64,000 bases of DNA from CAVVIG01 sp050249955 (GCA_050249955.1 JBFWPN010000006.1:186001-250000), one strand, 5' to 3'; positions 35,106 through 44,548 are shown, numbered from the stretch's first letter. Made by a program: numbers and translations. The notes: generated by a model not told the origin, from the sequence alone.

Positions 35106-36308
35106 TCACACTGCGGGTGCGAGCGGATTGGACGCGAAGCGGTTGCGCCCCGCCCGCTTGGCTTCGTACAGCCCGTGGTCCGCGCGGGCAATGAGCGTGG
35201 TCGGATCGGTGTCTCCCGGGAGTGCAGTAGTCACCCCGAGGCTCACGGTCGGCGAGATCGTGCCGGCCGGACATGCCACCTCAATCCGGGCCATTTCGTC
35301 GATAAGCGTCGATGCTGCCCGCTCCGCGCCGGCAAAGGGCGTATCCGGCAGGATCACGACGAACTCGTCCCCACCGTAACGGCACTTGATGTCGGTGGCC
35401 CGGAACATCGAGCACAGTCGGGTGCCCACCGCCGACAGGATCGCATCGCCGGTCAGGTGCCCAAACCGATCGTTCACCAACTTGAACTCGTCGACGTCGA
35501 ACATCAGCAGGGACAGCGGGCGGGAGGTGCGCCGTGCGCGGTGCAGTTCGGCCCGCAGCGCTTCGAGGGCATAGGCCCGGTTGAAACAGCCGGTGAGGCT
35601 GTCGCGGATGCTGCTTTCCCGGGTCTGGGCGAGTAGCTGCCCGTTGCGCACCGCAATACCGAGCAGGGCGGCCGCCGCCCCGAGCGCGTGTCGCTCCGAT
35701 CCAGTGAGCGGCGGTGAGTTCTTCACGCCGACAACGCCGACGGCGTTCTCGCCCACCACCATGGGCAGGCAGAGATAGGCCCCCACCTCGACCCCCTCGG
35801 TCTCACCCTCGGCCGACGCCGGGGCGCTGAGGGCTTCACCGGCCAGTCCCTCAATCTCATCGCTCTGGCGGGACGTGGCTGCGACTGCGTCGACGACGGG
35901 CGTATCCCAGCCGTCGGGGCGGCGGGTCAGCATCCACAGCTCCCGGTCGGCGGCGAACCCCGGCATGTAGCGCCAGAACACCTGGCGCGTGGCGGCCGGA
36001 TCGAGGGCGCTGCCGAGCGCCCGACCAAGCGCGACGAGCCGCTCGAGTTCCGCCGACCGCGCCCGTGCCTGCGCAGCCTCCGCCGACGCCGCGGTTTCGG
36101 CGGCCCGTGCCTGCTGGCGCTTTCGATACTGGTGGAAGCCGAAGGTGGCGATGAGGACGGTCAAGCCAGGCAGGAGGTCGATGCTGTAGCGGACCTCCAC
36201 GTCGCGGGCGAGGTCCACGAGCACCCGCAGGGGCCGCTGGAAGATGACCAGCGCACTCGCCACCAGCGCGATCGCGAGCGAGGTGTCGTTCCGTTCGATC
36301 AGGCGCAC
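35106..36308 (-). CDS. Membrane diguanylate cyclase (GAF-GGDEF)
   Basis: About 400 residues from a GTG at 36308; a longer frame upstream to 36527 runs into the intergenic region and is unlikely. Two hydrophobic segments (SLAIALVASALVIF and LLPGLTVLIATFGF) precede a short coiled coil, a GAF-like domain (about 100-225) and a GGDEF domain. The active site is RYGGDEFVV, and RATD five residues upstream is an inhibitory I-site, so product feedback is expected. It makes cyclic-di-GMP from GTP. Lying between the two divergent EPS systems, it is a likely local supplier of the EPS signal. Confidence 0.88.
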   Translation of the reverse strand: MRLIERNDTSLAIALVASALVIFQRPLRVLVDLARDVEVRYSIDLLPGLTVLIATFGFHQYRKRQQARAAETAASAEAAQARARSAELERLVALGRALGSALDPAATRQVFWRYMPGFAADRELWMLTRRPDGWDTPVVDAVAATSRQSDEIEGLAGEALSAPASAEGETEGVEVGAYLCLPMVVGENAVGVVGVKNSPPLTGSERHALGAAAALLGIAVRNGQLLAQTRESSIRDSLTGCFNRAYALEALRAELHRARRTSRPLSLLMFDVDEFKLVNDRFGHLTGDAILSAVGTRLCSMFRATDIKCRYGGDEFVVILPDTPFAGAERAASTLIDEMARIEVACPAGTISPTVSLGVTTALPGDTDPTTLIARADHGLYEAKRAGRNRFASNPLAPAV

Positions 36309-36515
36309 CGTACCACCACCAGACAGCCCGGGCACACGGGACGGGTTCGAATGAGGGTCATTCGCTCGTTTAGCCGTATCGGTGGGCCACCCGCCGGAGA
36401 TTAGGTGACCCCCCGGCCGGGCTGCGCGCCTCGAAGTCCCTGGTGCACTCGCACAGAAGTCTGACATGTCTGCAATCGGCAGACTTTCTTCCACAAGGTC
36501 TCGGATCCGACGTTC
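36309..36515. promoter_or_regulatory. Divergent control region between diguanylate cyclase and EPS activator genes
   Basis: This 207-base stretch must hold the promoters of both genes. Near the activator it contains AAGTCTG (36457-36463) and CAGACTT (36480-36486), a perfect 7-base inverted repeat with a 16-base spacer. Nested in it are GTCTGC (36468-36473) and GCAGAC (36479-36484). Three GTCTG-type elements within 30 bases look like an operator array. No sigma-54 consensus (GG-N10-GC with TGGCAC and TTGC) was found. Confidence 0.45.
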
Positions 36516-37730
36516 ATGGCTGCACAACGTCTAAGCATTTGCCCCAACTTGCCGACAGTACAAGCGTCGGGTGGTGAGCCATTTACCCGGACCGAACGCC
36601 GCCTGGAGCGTCAGGCGGCCGGTCCATTGCATGGTCACTCCCACACGCCACCAGTTATGCCGCAGACCCTCGAACAGCCGACGCTGATCGGCGAGAGCGC
36701 CGTCATGGCACAGCTCCGCCTGATGATGGAGCGGGTTGCAAGGTCTGATGCGAAGGTCCTGATCACCGGTGAGAGCGGCACGGGCAAGGAACTCGTCGCG
36801 CAACGCGTCCATGCCCTCGGCCCACGCGCCCAGAAGCCATTCATTGCCGTGAACTGCGCGGGCCTGCCCGACGGCCTGCTCGAGTCCGAGCTCTTCGGCC
36901 ATCTGAAAGGCAGCTTCACCGGCGCCTTCCGCGACAAGCCCGGAAAGTTCGAGGAGGCCGACGAGGGCACGATGCTTCTCGACGAAGTGGGGGAGATGAG
37001 CCTGCGGATGCAGGGGCTCCTGCTCCGCTTCCTCGAAACTGGCGAGATCCAGAAGGTGGGTGCGGATCACTCCGGTGCGCATGTCGACGTCCGGGTCATT
37101 GCTTCCACCAACCGCGATCTCCGCAAGCTGGCCGAAGACGGCCGGTTCCGGCCCGATCTGTTCTACCGGCTCAACGTCATCCACGTGCAGGTGCCGGCCC
37201 TGCGTGAACGCAGGGAAGATGTTCCGCTCCTGGTCGAGCACTTCCTCCGGGTCTACGCGGATCGGCACCCCACCTGCCTCGTCGAGCGCATGTCGGATCA
37301 GGCGATGGCGATGCTCTCGGCATACCACTGGCCCGGAAACGTGCGCGAACTGCAGAATGTCATCGAGCGGATCGCGCTGACCGGCCTCACGGGGGTCGTC
37401 GGCGCCGACGCGCTGCCGGCCGATATCCGCCGGCCCGTGGCGTCCGCGCAGCCGGCGTTCCGGGAACGGCGCCGGACCGTCGCCGATGAGCTCTACCGAC
37501 AGATGAAGGATGAACGCCTTTCCTTCTGGGCGGCCGTGTATCCTCTTTATCTGCAGCGCGACATCACCCGCGGGCACATTCGCGACCTCGTCCGCAAAGG
37601 GCTCGAGGAGTCGCGGGGCAACTACAAGATCGTTGCGCGGATCTTCAATCTCGAACCGCACGAGTACAAGCGATTCCTCAACTTCCTCCGAAAGAACGAC
37701 TGTCAGCTTCCCTTCAGGGAATACAGGTAG
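36516..37730 (+). CDS. Sigma-54-dependent activator of EPS system 2 (receiver-less NtrC family)
   Basis: A 404-residue bacterial enhancer-binding protein without a receiver domain. The AAA+ domain has Walker A GESGTGKE (85-92), ELFGHLKGSFTGAF with the sigma-54 contact loop GSFTGA at 132-137 (usual form GAFTGA), and Walker B MLLDEV (Asp156, Glu157). After the core comes an unusual tail with ITRGHIRDLVRKGLEE and GNYKIVARIFNLEPHEYKRF, a Fis-like element known from EPS-linked regulators. ATG at 36516 is used; the first 47 residues have no family similarity and an ATG at 36657 is a real alternative. It ends 2 bases before the export gene. Confidence 0.88.
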   Translation: MAAQRLSICPNLPTVQASGGEPFTRTERRLERQAAGPLHGHSHTPPVMPQTLEQPTLIGESAVMAQLRLMMERVARSDAKVLITGESGTGKELVAQRVHALGPRAQKPFIAVNCAGLPDGLLESELFGHLKGSFTGAFRDKPGKFEEADEGTMLLDEVGEMSLRMQGLLLRFLETGEIQKVGADHSGAHVDVRVIASTNRDLRKLAEDGRFRPDLFYRLNVIHVQVPALRERREDVPLLVEHFLRVYADRHPTCLVERMSDQAMAMLSAYHWPGNVRELQNVIERIALTGLTGVVGADALPADIRRPVASAQPAFRERRRTVADELYRQMKDERLSFWAAVYPLYLQRDITRGHIRDLVRKGLEESRGNYKIVARIFNLEPHEYKRFLNFLRKNDCQLPFREYR

Positions 37731-37732
37731 GC

Positions 37733-38395
37733 ATGTCACGCATCCGGATTTTCACGTTCCTCGTGCTTCTCGCCGTCGCGACCACCAGCGGCGTCCGTGC
37801 GCAGTCGGGCACGGCGCAGCAGCCGCCCGCCACGGCCGGTGCCCCTGCGACACCGCCAGGCTCTCCGGCCGCCCCCCCCGGCGCAGCCGTCCCGCAGGGG
37901 GTTCAGGCGCCGGCGGGCTACCTCATTGGCACCGACGATGTGCTCATCGTGATCTTCTGGCAGGAAAAGGACATGTCGGCCGAAGTCACGGTCCGTCCTG
38001 ACGGGAAGATCTCCCTGCCCCTGCTCAACGACATCCAGGCCGCCGGCCAGACGCCGGAGCAGCTTCGCGCCAGCATCGAGGAGACGGCACGCAAGTTCCT
38101 CCAGGAGCCGTCCGTCACCGTGGTGGTCAAGCAGATCAACAGCCGGAAGGTTTTCATCACCGGGATGGTCGGCAAACCCGGCCCCTACAACCTGACCGCA
38201 CCCACCACGGTCCTGCAGTTGATCGCGACGGCCGGTGGACTCCAGGAATACGCCGACCGGGAGCACATCGTCATCGTGCGCAACGAGAACGGGCGGCCGA
38301 CGTCCTACCGCTTCAACTACAAGGAAGTGGTGCAGCAGAAGCGGCTCAGCCAGAACATCGAGCTGAAGGCCGGCGATACGGTGGTGGTCCCGTGA
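37733..38395 (+). CDS. Polysaccharide export protein, Wza/OPX type (SLBB)
   Basis: A 220-residue secreted protein. Signal peptide IRIFTFLVLLAVATTSGVRA is followed by a 35-residue Pro/Ala-rich linker, the Poly_export domain (GYLIGTDDVLIVIFWQEKDM) and one SLBB domain (VFITGMVGKPGPYNL). It is shorter than its counterpart at 30087-30881, which has an extra SLBB-like repeat. No lipobox is present. It would work with the Wzz and kinase encoded downstream. The next gene starts with GTGA overlap. Confidence 0.9.
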   Translation: MSRIRIFTFLVLLAVATTSGVRAQSGTAQQPPATAGAPATPPGSPAAPPGAAVPQGVQAPAGYLIGTDDVLIVIFWQEKDMSAEVTVRPDGKISLPLLNDIQAAGQTPEQLRASIEETARKFLQEPSVTVVVKQINSRKVFITGMVGKPGPYNLTAPTTVLQLIATAGGLQEYADREHIVIVRNENGRPTSYRFNYKEVVQQKRLSQNIELKAGDTVVVP

Positions 38396-39774
38396 GCCTG
38401 AGGGCGCTCCTGTTCGCAGGAGCCCTGTTCGTCGCGATGCCCGTGCAGGCCCAGAACACGCAGGACCAGCCCGGCGCGACCGACGTGCCACCCGCCAGTT
38501 CGACCGATTCGAACGACCAGGCCAGCCTGCGATCGGTCGTGACCGACGTGCTCGGATCCGTGTTGACAGGGCCGTCGTGGAACCTGGGGATCTCCCTGTT
38601 CGGCGGCTACAACCAGACCAACGTCTCGTCTTCCTCGTCGGTGAGCGGCACGCTCGCGTCCCTGGTCCGGTCTGGCGCCACGGCTGGCGGCTCGACCCAG
38701 TTCAGCACCTTCACCGCGCTTCGGCGGGTGTCGCTGGGAATCGGCGCTGGTTCGTCCACGAACTATTTCCGGTCCACAGGCCGGTTCCTGACCTCGTACA
38801 ACGCCAGCGCGAGCCAGTCGATCACGCTCGGGCGGCGCACGACGCTCAGCGCGGGCGAGACCTTCAGCTACACGCCGTTCTACGCCCTGAACCAGTTTCT
38901 CGGTTTGCAGAACTTCGCCGGGACGCAGTTGACCATGCCGGTACAGGGGACCTTCGACTCGGCGATCGGCGACATGCGCCAGTACCGCTACACGGCACAG
39001 GCACAGATGAGCCACCCGTTCACCGACCGGACCAGCGTGGCTCTCACCTACGCGGCCGACCTCACCGGCCTCGATGATCCCAAGCCGATCCGACACTACC
39101 AGCAGGGCGGGTTCCGGTTCACCCACATGATCGGCCAGGGGATCGGCTATCACATGGGGTACGGCTACGGCCAGGCCACCTTCATCGGCATCGCCGACCC
39201 CACCGTGTTCCACAACATCGACGTGGGGCTGAACCTGAACAAGGCGCTGTCGATCTCGCGCCGTACGACCTTCAGCTTCAGCACCGGCACTGCGCTGAAC
39301 CGCAACGCCTCGGAAGACCGGGTGGGCCAGGGTGGGACCCCGATTCCCGGCCAGTCGCGGACCTACTTCAACGTGATCGGCCAGGCCAGCCTGACGCACA
39401 ACATCGGCCGCTCCTGGAACGCCCGCGTCAATTACGGCCGCACGTGGCAGATGATCGACGGCTCCTACGTGCCGTTTCTCGGCAACACGGTCACCGCCGG
39501 CATCAGCGGTCGGCTCGGGGCCGGCGCGACGCTCGGCACCAGCGCCGCGTACCTTCTCGGTGGCCGACAGGTCACCGGCGTGGCGGGCCAGCGCCAGGCG
39601 CTGTCGACCAACACGTTCCTGAACTTCAGGTTGAAGCGATCCCTCTCGGGGTTCGTGCAGTACGGCTTCTATCGACAGCAGTTCGACCTGAGCCAGACTG
39701 GGCTCAATCTGCCGCGCAGTTTCAGTCGCCACAGCCTGCGTACCGGCCTCACGCTTTCAGTACGCAGTCGCTGA
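38392..39774 (+). CDS. Outer-membrane beta-barrel protein of EPS system 2
   Basis: A 460-residue protein with a signal peptide (LRALLFAGALFVAMPVQAQ) and a Ser/Thr/Gly-rich mature part of repeating amphipathic strands, ending with HSLRTGLTLSVRSR. It shows no clear sequence similarity by eye to the system 1 barrel beyond general features. Position after the SLBB gene and overlap of 4 bases suggest it is the outer-membrane pore or a barrel accessory. GTG at 38392 is the start. Confidence 0.78.
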   Translation: MSLRALLFAGALFVAMPVQAQNTQDQPGATDVPPASSTDSNDQASLRSVVTDVLGSVLTGPSWNLGISLFGGYNQTNVSSSSSVSGTLASLVRSGATAGGSTQFSTFTALRRVSLGIGAGSSTNYFRSTGRFLTSYNASASQSITLGRRTTLSAGETFSYTPFYALNQFLGLQNFAGTQLTMPVQGTFDSAIGDMRQYRYTAQAQMSHPFTDRTSVALTYAADLTGLDDPKPIRHYQQGGFRFTHMIGQGIGYHMGYGYGQATFIGIADPTVFHNIDVGLNLNKALSISRRTTFSFSTGTALNRNASEDRVGQGGTPIPGQSRTYFNVIGQASLTHNIGRSWNARVNYGRTWQMIDGSYVPFLGNTVTAGISGRLGAGATLGTSAAYLLGGRQVTGVAGQRQALSTNTFLNFRLKRSLSGFVQYGFYRQQFDLSQTGLNLPRSFSRHSLRTGLTLSVRSR

Positions 39775-39786
39775 CGAGGTGTTCTC

Positions 39787-41376
39787 GTGATTCCTGGAAA
39801 GACGCTCGAACCGAAAGACCTGCTCAACATCCTGCGGCGGCCGTGGGCGATCATCCTCCCGGCGATCGTCGTGTTCACCGGCACCGTCGCCTACGTGCAG
39901 CGGCTCCCGAACATGTACCGTTCGGAGACCCTGATCCTGGTTGTCCCGCAGCGCGTGCCTGACAGCTACGTGCGATCCACGGTGACCACGAACATCCAGG
40001 ACCGCCTCCGGTCCTTCAACCAGCAGATCACGAGCCGCACCCGGCTCGAACCGGTGATTCGCGAGTTCAACCTCTATCCCGGGCAGGTGCGCACGGGCCT
40101 GATGGAGGACGTGGTCGAGGTGATGCGCAAGAACATCACCACGGAGATCATCCGCAGCGACGCGTTCCGCATCAGCTTCATGTACACCGACGCCCAGACC
40201 TCGATGAAGGTGACCGAGCGGCTGGCCTCGATGTACATCGACGAGAGCCTGCGCGACCGCGAGGTGCTCGCGGATTCGACGAACCAGTTCCTCGATTCGC
40301 AGCTGGCGTCGGCCAAGGAACGGCTGATCGATCACGAGAAGAAGCTCGAGTCGTACAAGATGCGCTACGCCGGGCAGCTGCCGACCCAGATCTCCTCGAA
40401 CCTGCAGGTGATGCAGAACGCGCAGATGCAGATTCAGTCGCTGGTCGACTCGCTGAATCGCGATCGCGACCGCCAGCTCGCCCTCCAGGGCCAGCTCGAG
40501 GATCTGGGCGTGCCCGCGCCGGCCACCCAGTCGTCCCCGGACGCGCCGTCCACGCCCTCCCGTCCGGCGGCCGCACCGCAGCAGTCCCCGTCGCTGCCGC
40601 AGCTCGCCCAGGCCGAGAAGACACTGGAGCAGCTGCAGCTCCGGCTGACGCCGAACCACCCGGAAGTGGTCCGGCAGCAGCGGGTCGTCGGCGACCTGCG
40701 GAAGAAGGTGGCAGACGAGACCGCCGTGGTGGCCCTGACCTCGGACAGTACCCGTCCCGTCATCACCGTCGACCCCACCCAGGTGGCCCGCCTCACCCGC
40801 ATCGAGCAGATGCGCATCGAGATCGACAGCCTCGGGCGGCAGATCGAGCAGAAGGAGCGCGAGGAAGCGCGGCTGCGCGGCGTGATCGCGGAGTACCAGG
40901 CGCGCGTCGAGTCTGCGCCGGCCCGCGAATCGGAGCTCACCGAGCTGATGCGCGACTACGACACGCTGCAGAACACCTACACGCAGCTGCTCCGGAAGAA
41001 GGAGGATGCGCAGGTCTCCGCCAACCTGGAGCGCTACCAGATTGGCGAGCAGTTCAAGATCCTCGATCCGGCGCGCATGCCCGAGAAGCCCTACAGCCCC
41101 GATCGGCCGCGACTCTATGGACTCGGCGCGGTCGGCGGCCTGGTCGTCGGCCTGCTGCTGGCGGCACTGCTCGAGTTCCGGGACTCGTCGCTGCGGACCG
41201 ACGCCGACGTGGTGGCCACGCTCACACTCCCGGTGCTGGCCATGATTCCGGAACTGCTGACGAACGAGGTCCGGCAGTCGCGCGTCCGGCGCAAGAGGCT
41301 GGCCTGGGGGGCGATGGCCGGAACGGCCGTCGTGATGGCTGCGGCGGCCGCCGTGTGGGTTCTGAGGATGCGATGA
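39787..41376 (+). CDS. Wzz-type chain-length determinant (XrtA-type EPS)
   Basis: A 529-residue inner-membrane protein: TM1 at about 23-40 (AIILPAIVVFTGTVAYV), a Wzz domain, long coiled coils (about 165-235 and 290-400) around a Pro/Ala/Ser-rich linker, and TM2 at about 440-460 (LYGLGAVGGLVVGLLLAALL) followed by a third hydrophobic segment at the C terminus. No kinase domain is fused; the kinase is the next gene, overlapping by 4 bases. It sets polymer length. GTG start at 39787 follows a GAGG site. Confidence 0.88.
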   Translation: MIPGKTLEPKDLLNILRRPWAIILPAIVVFTGTVAYVQRLPNMYRSETLILVVPQRVPDSYVRSTVTTNIQDRLRSFNQQITSRTRLEPVIREFNLYPGQVRTGLMEDVVEVMRKNITTEIIRSDAFRISFMYTDAQTSMKVTERLASMYIDESLRDREVLADSTNQFLDSQLASAKERLIDHEKKLESYKMRYAGQLPTQISSNLQVMQNAQMQIQSLVDSLNRDRDRQLALQGQLEDLGVPAPATQSSPDAPSTPSRPAAAPQQSPSLPQLAQAEKTLEQLQLRLTPNHPEVVRQQRVVGDLRKKVADETAVVALTSDSTRPVITVDPTQVARLTRIEQMRIEIDSLGRQIEQKEREEARLRGVIAEYQARVESAPARESELTELMRDYDTLQNTYTQLLRKKEDAQVSANLERYQIGEQFKILDPARMPEKPYSPDRPRLYGLGAVGGLVVGLLLAALLEFRDSSLRTDADVVATLTLPVLAMIPELLTNEVRQSRVRRKRLAWGAMAGTAVVMAAAAAVWVLRMR

Positions 41377-42221
41377 GCGACGACTACACTTCCGTCATCA
41401 ACAAACCGTCGGGTGCCCACGTCGTGGGTGATCCCTGGCACACCGTCCCCCTCAACCGGGAGGGTCAGGATCCGCTCGACGTCTCCGAGGATCGCCTCCA
41501 GGCACTCGAACTTACCCGGCAGGGGCGGCTGGTCGTCAACCCCCAGACCACGCCGGCCGCGATCGAGCAGTACCGTCGCCTGGCTGCCGTGCTGTACCAG
41601 GCCCAGGAGAACCGCAACCTCAAGACGATTCTTGTGGCGAGCACCTTTGCGGCGGAGGGCAAGTCGCTCACCTGCGCGAACATCGCGCTGACGCTGAGCG
41701 AGTCGTACCGTCGTCGTGTCCTGCTCATCGACGCAGACCTGCGGCGGCCGACCCTGCACGACACCTTCGAAATCCCGAACCTGGCGGGCCTCTCGGACTG
41801 GCTGAAGAGCGACGGTGCCACGAAGATGCCGCTCGTCGAGATCACCCCGAATCTCTCGCTGCTGCCCGGCGGGCGTCCCGATCCGGATCCCATGGGCGGG
41901 CTGGCGTCCGAGCGCATGAAGCAGCTGCTCGCCCTGGCGGGCGAACGCTTCGACTGGGTGATCGTCGATACGCCCCCCGTGGCCTTCCTGCCGGACGCAC
42001 ACCTGCTCTCGGCGATGGTCGACACGGTGGTCTTCGTCATCGCTGCCGGCCACACGCCGGCACCGGCCGTGCAGCGCGCCGTGGAGGAACTCGGGCGGGA
42101 CCGTATCATTGGTGTGGTCCTCAACCGGGTCGAAGCGGTCTCCCTCAGTCACTACGGGCAGTCGGCTTACTACGCGCGCTACCGGTACGCACTGCCGGAA
42201 GCTTCACGGGACCGGACCTGA
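41373..42221 (+). CDS. Stand-alone tyrosine autokinase, CpsD/CapB type
   Basis: A 282-residue cytoplasmic P-loop kinase. Walker A TFAAEGKS lies near residues 88-95, A' LLIDADLRRP near 120 and B WVIVDTPPVA near 200. The C terminus has five tyrosines (SHYGQSAYYARYRY). It needs the membrane partner Wzz encoded just upstream, the split arrangement contrasting with the fused kinase of system 1. ATG at 41373 overlaps the Wzz stop (ATGA). Resembles exosortase-associated autokinases. Confidence 0.9.
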   Translation: MSDDYTSVINKPSGAHVVGDPWHTVPLNREGQDPLDVSEDRLQALELTRQGRLVVNPQTTPAAIEQYRRLAAVLYQAQENRNLKTILVASTFAAEGKSLTCANIALTLSESYRRRVLLIDADLRRPTLHDTFEIPNLAGLSDWLKSDGATKMPLVEITPNLSLLPGGRPDPDPMGGLASERMKQLLALAGERFDWVIVDTPPVAFLPDAHLLSAMVDTVVFVIAAGHTPAPAVQRAVEELGRDRIIGVVLNRVEAVSLSHYGQSAYYARYRYALPEASRDRT

Positions 42222-42227
42222 CCTGAC

Positions 42228-43613
42228 ATGTGGACGCGTCGCGTCGCCATGCGTGCGCTCACGCTGGCGATATTCGAGAACCTGCTGATTGTCGCCGCCG
42301 TCATGCTGAGCGCGCGCCTGCGCCTCGGCGAGGTCGGCTGGGTGACCTTCACGCTCGAAGGTGGCCTCGCCAGAACCTGGCTGGTCGCCGTCGTCGTCCA
42401 GCTGTGCCTGTACTTCGCTGACTTCTACGACTCCCGTTCCTACGCGGACCCCGGGGAACTGTTCATCGGGCTGGTGAAGGGGCTCGGCGCCGCGGCATTC
42501 TGCCTGGCCGTCCTGTACTTCTGGCTGCCGGCACTCGAGATCGGCCGCGGCGTCTTCCTCATCTCGGCCGTGCTCATCGTCGCGTTCGTCGGCGGCTGGC
42601 GCCTGGCGTCGCGCTGGGCCACGGGCCTCAAGGCGAGGGACAGGCTGCTGCTGGTCGGCACGGGCCCGCAGGCCATCGCCCTGGCCCGCGAGCTGTTCGA
42701 CCGCCGCTCGGAACTCGGCGTCGAGATCGTCGGGTTCATCGACACCGATCCGTCACGTGTCGGTGCACCGGTGATCAACCCGGGCGTGATTGGCGCCATC
42801 GACGACATCCCCACCATCGCCGAGCAGCGCCAGGTGAGCCGGGTCGTGGTCAGCGTCGCCGATGCCCGCGGCAAGCTGCCCATGGACAAGCTGCTGCGCA
42901 TGAAGCTGGGCGGCGTCCAGTTCGACCACCTCGCCTCGGTCTACGAGGAATACACCGGCAAGATTGCGATCGAGAACCTGCGCCCCAGCTGGTTCGTGTT
43001 CTCCAGCGGCTTCCAGAAGAAGGAGTGGCTGCTGGTGGCCAAGCGGGCCTTCGACATCGTCGCGTCGGTGATCGGGCTGGTCATCGGGGGTCCCATCATG
43101 TTCGCCGTCTACGTGGCGGTGCGCCTGACCTCTCCCGGCCCGGCCCTCTATCACCAGACGCGCGTCGGCCAGCACGGCAAGCCGTTCGTCGTCCACAAGT
43201 TCAGGTCGATGCGGGTCGATGCCGAGGCGGGAACCGGCGCCGTGTGGGCCACGCAGCACGACTCGCGCGTCACCCCAATCGGCCGCTTCCTCCGGCGAAC
43301 GCGCCTCGATGAAATGCCGCAGCTCTGGAACGTGCTCGTCGGTGAGATGAGCCTTGTCGGCCCGCGGCCCGAGCGGCCCGAGTTCGTGGAGAGCCTCACG
43401 CGCGAGATCCCCTTCTACGGCGAGCGTCATGTCGTGAAGCCCGGCGTGACCGGCTGGGCGCAGGTGCGGTACACCTACGGCGCGAGCGTCGAGGATGCCC
43501 TCGAGAAGCTCCAGTACGACCTCTTCTACGCCAAGAACTTCACGCTGACCTTGGACCTGCTGATTGTCTTCAACACCGTGAAGACAGTCCTGCTCCGGCG
43601 CGGAGCCGCATGA
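42228..43613 (+). CDS. EpsB-type polyprenyl glycosylphosphotransferase (TIGR03013-like)
   Basis: A 461-residue membrane enzyme with four to five N-terminal helices, a Rossmann-like central domain (LLLVGTGPQAIALARELFDRR), a further helix (VASVIGLVIGGPIMFAVYV) and the catalytic domain with HKFRSMRVDAE and LDEMPQLWNVLVGEMSLVGP. It starts EPS system 2 by loading a sugar phosphate onto undecaprenyl phosphate. The central sequence and length match the PEP-CTERM/exosortase-associated subfamily. ATG at 42228, 6 bases after the kinase gene. Confidence 0.9.
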   Translation: MWTRRVAMRALTLAIFENLLIVAAVMLSARLRLGEVGWVTFTLEGGLARTWLVAVVVQLCLYFADFYDSRSYADPGELFIGLVKGLGAAAFCLAVLYFWLPALEIGRGVFLISAVLIVAFVGGWRLASRWATGLKARDRLLLVGTGPQAIALARELFDRRSELGVEIVGFIDTDPSRVGAPVINPGVIGAIDDIPTIAEQRQVSRVVVSVADARGKLPMDKLLRMKLGGVQFDHLASVYEEYTGKIAIENLRPSWFVFSSGFQKKEWLLVAKRAFDIVASVIGLVIGGPIMFAVYVAVRLTSPGPALYHQTRVGQHGKPFVVHKFRSMRVDAEAGTGAVWATQHDSRVTPIGRFLRRTRLDEMPQLWNVLVGEMSLVGPRPERPEFVESLTREIPFYGERHVVKPGVTGWAQVRYTYGASVEDALEKLQYDLFYAKNFTLTLDLLIVFNTVKTVLLRRGAA

Positions 43614-44548
43614 TGGCGTCGCACACACCCGGCACGCCCGCGATTGTCAACGCCATGACCATCGACGTGGAGGAACACTTCCACGCGAACGTCTTCGACG
43701 GCACTCCCGTGCGCGACATCCAGCACACCCTGGCCAGCCGAGTCGTGGCCTCGACCAGGCGGATGCTGGACCTGCTCGATGCGGCGGGCGTCAAGGCCAC
43801 GTGCTTCGTGCTCGGGGCCGTGGCCGACCAGCACCCCTCGCTGGTGCTCGAGATCGCCGCCCGCGGCCACGAGATCGCCTCGCATGGCTATGCGCACCAG
43901 CTGGTCTACACGCAATCGCGCGAGGCCTTCCGCGACGATGTGCGCCGGGCGAAGCAGACGCTGGAGGCCCTGGCCGGCACGAATGTCCGGGGGTACCGCG
44001 CACCCAGCTATTCGGTAACCGAACGATCCCTCTGGGCGCTGGACGTGCTTGCCGAGGAGGGGTATGCCTACGACGCGAGCATCTTCCCGATCAGGCACGA
44101 CCGCTACGGCATCCCGCACGCGCCGCGGCACGCGTACGTGCTGGAGCAGGCGGCGGGTCGCCTCGTCGAGGCTCCACCCTCCACGATCCGCATGGGCGGC
44201 GTGAACTTCCCGGTTGCCGGCGGCGGGTACTTCCGACTGCTGCCCTATGCGTGGACCCGCTTCGGTATCGGGCGCCTGAACGCGTCGGAGCAGCGGCCCG
44301 CGATCTTCTACACGCACCCCTGGGAGATCGATCCCGAGCAGCCGCGCCTGCCGCTGCCGCGCCTTCACGCGATGCGGCATTACGCCAACCTCGACACCAC
44401 AGAGGCCAAGTTCGTGCGCCTGCTGCAGGAGTTCCGGTTCGCACCGCTGTCCCAGATACTGGCGGCCGACGGCAAGCTCGATCCGACCGTGGCACTTCCG
44501 ATGGCTTCGTCCGGCCTGACCCCCGGCGTGCCCACCCACGTGATGTGA
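43610..44548 (+). CDS. XrtA-type polysaccharide deacetylase
   Basis: A 312-residue NodB-like carbohydrate esterase. The catalytic Asp is in MTIDVEEHFHAN (residues 16-27) and the metal-binding His pair in SHGYAHQ; RGYRAPSYSV and YTHPWEID complete the family motifs. Absence of a signal peptide suggests cytoplasmic or membrane-face action on lipid-linked sugars. The pattern matches the deacetylases of exosortase-A systems (TIGR03006). It overlaps the phosphotransferase gene by 4 bases. Confidence 0.9.
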   Translation: MMASHTPGTPAIVNAMTIDVEEHFHANVFDGTPVRDIQHTLASRVVASTRRMLDLLDAAGVKATCFVLGAVADQHPSLVLEIAARGHEIASHGYAHQLVYTQSREAFRDDVRRAKQTLEALAGTNVRGYRAPSYSVTERSLWALDVLAEEGYAYDASIFPIRHDRYGIPHAPRHAYVLEQAAGRLVEAPPSTIRMGGVNFPVAGGGYFRLLPYAWTRFGIGRLNASEQRPAIFYTHPWEIDPEQPRLPLPRLHAMRHYANLDTTEAKFVRLLQEFRFAPLSQILAADGKLDPTVALPMASSGLTPGVPTHVM

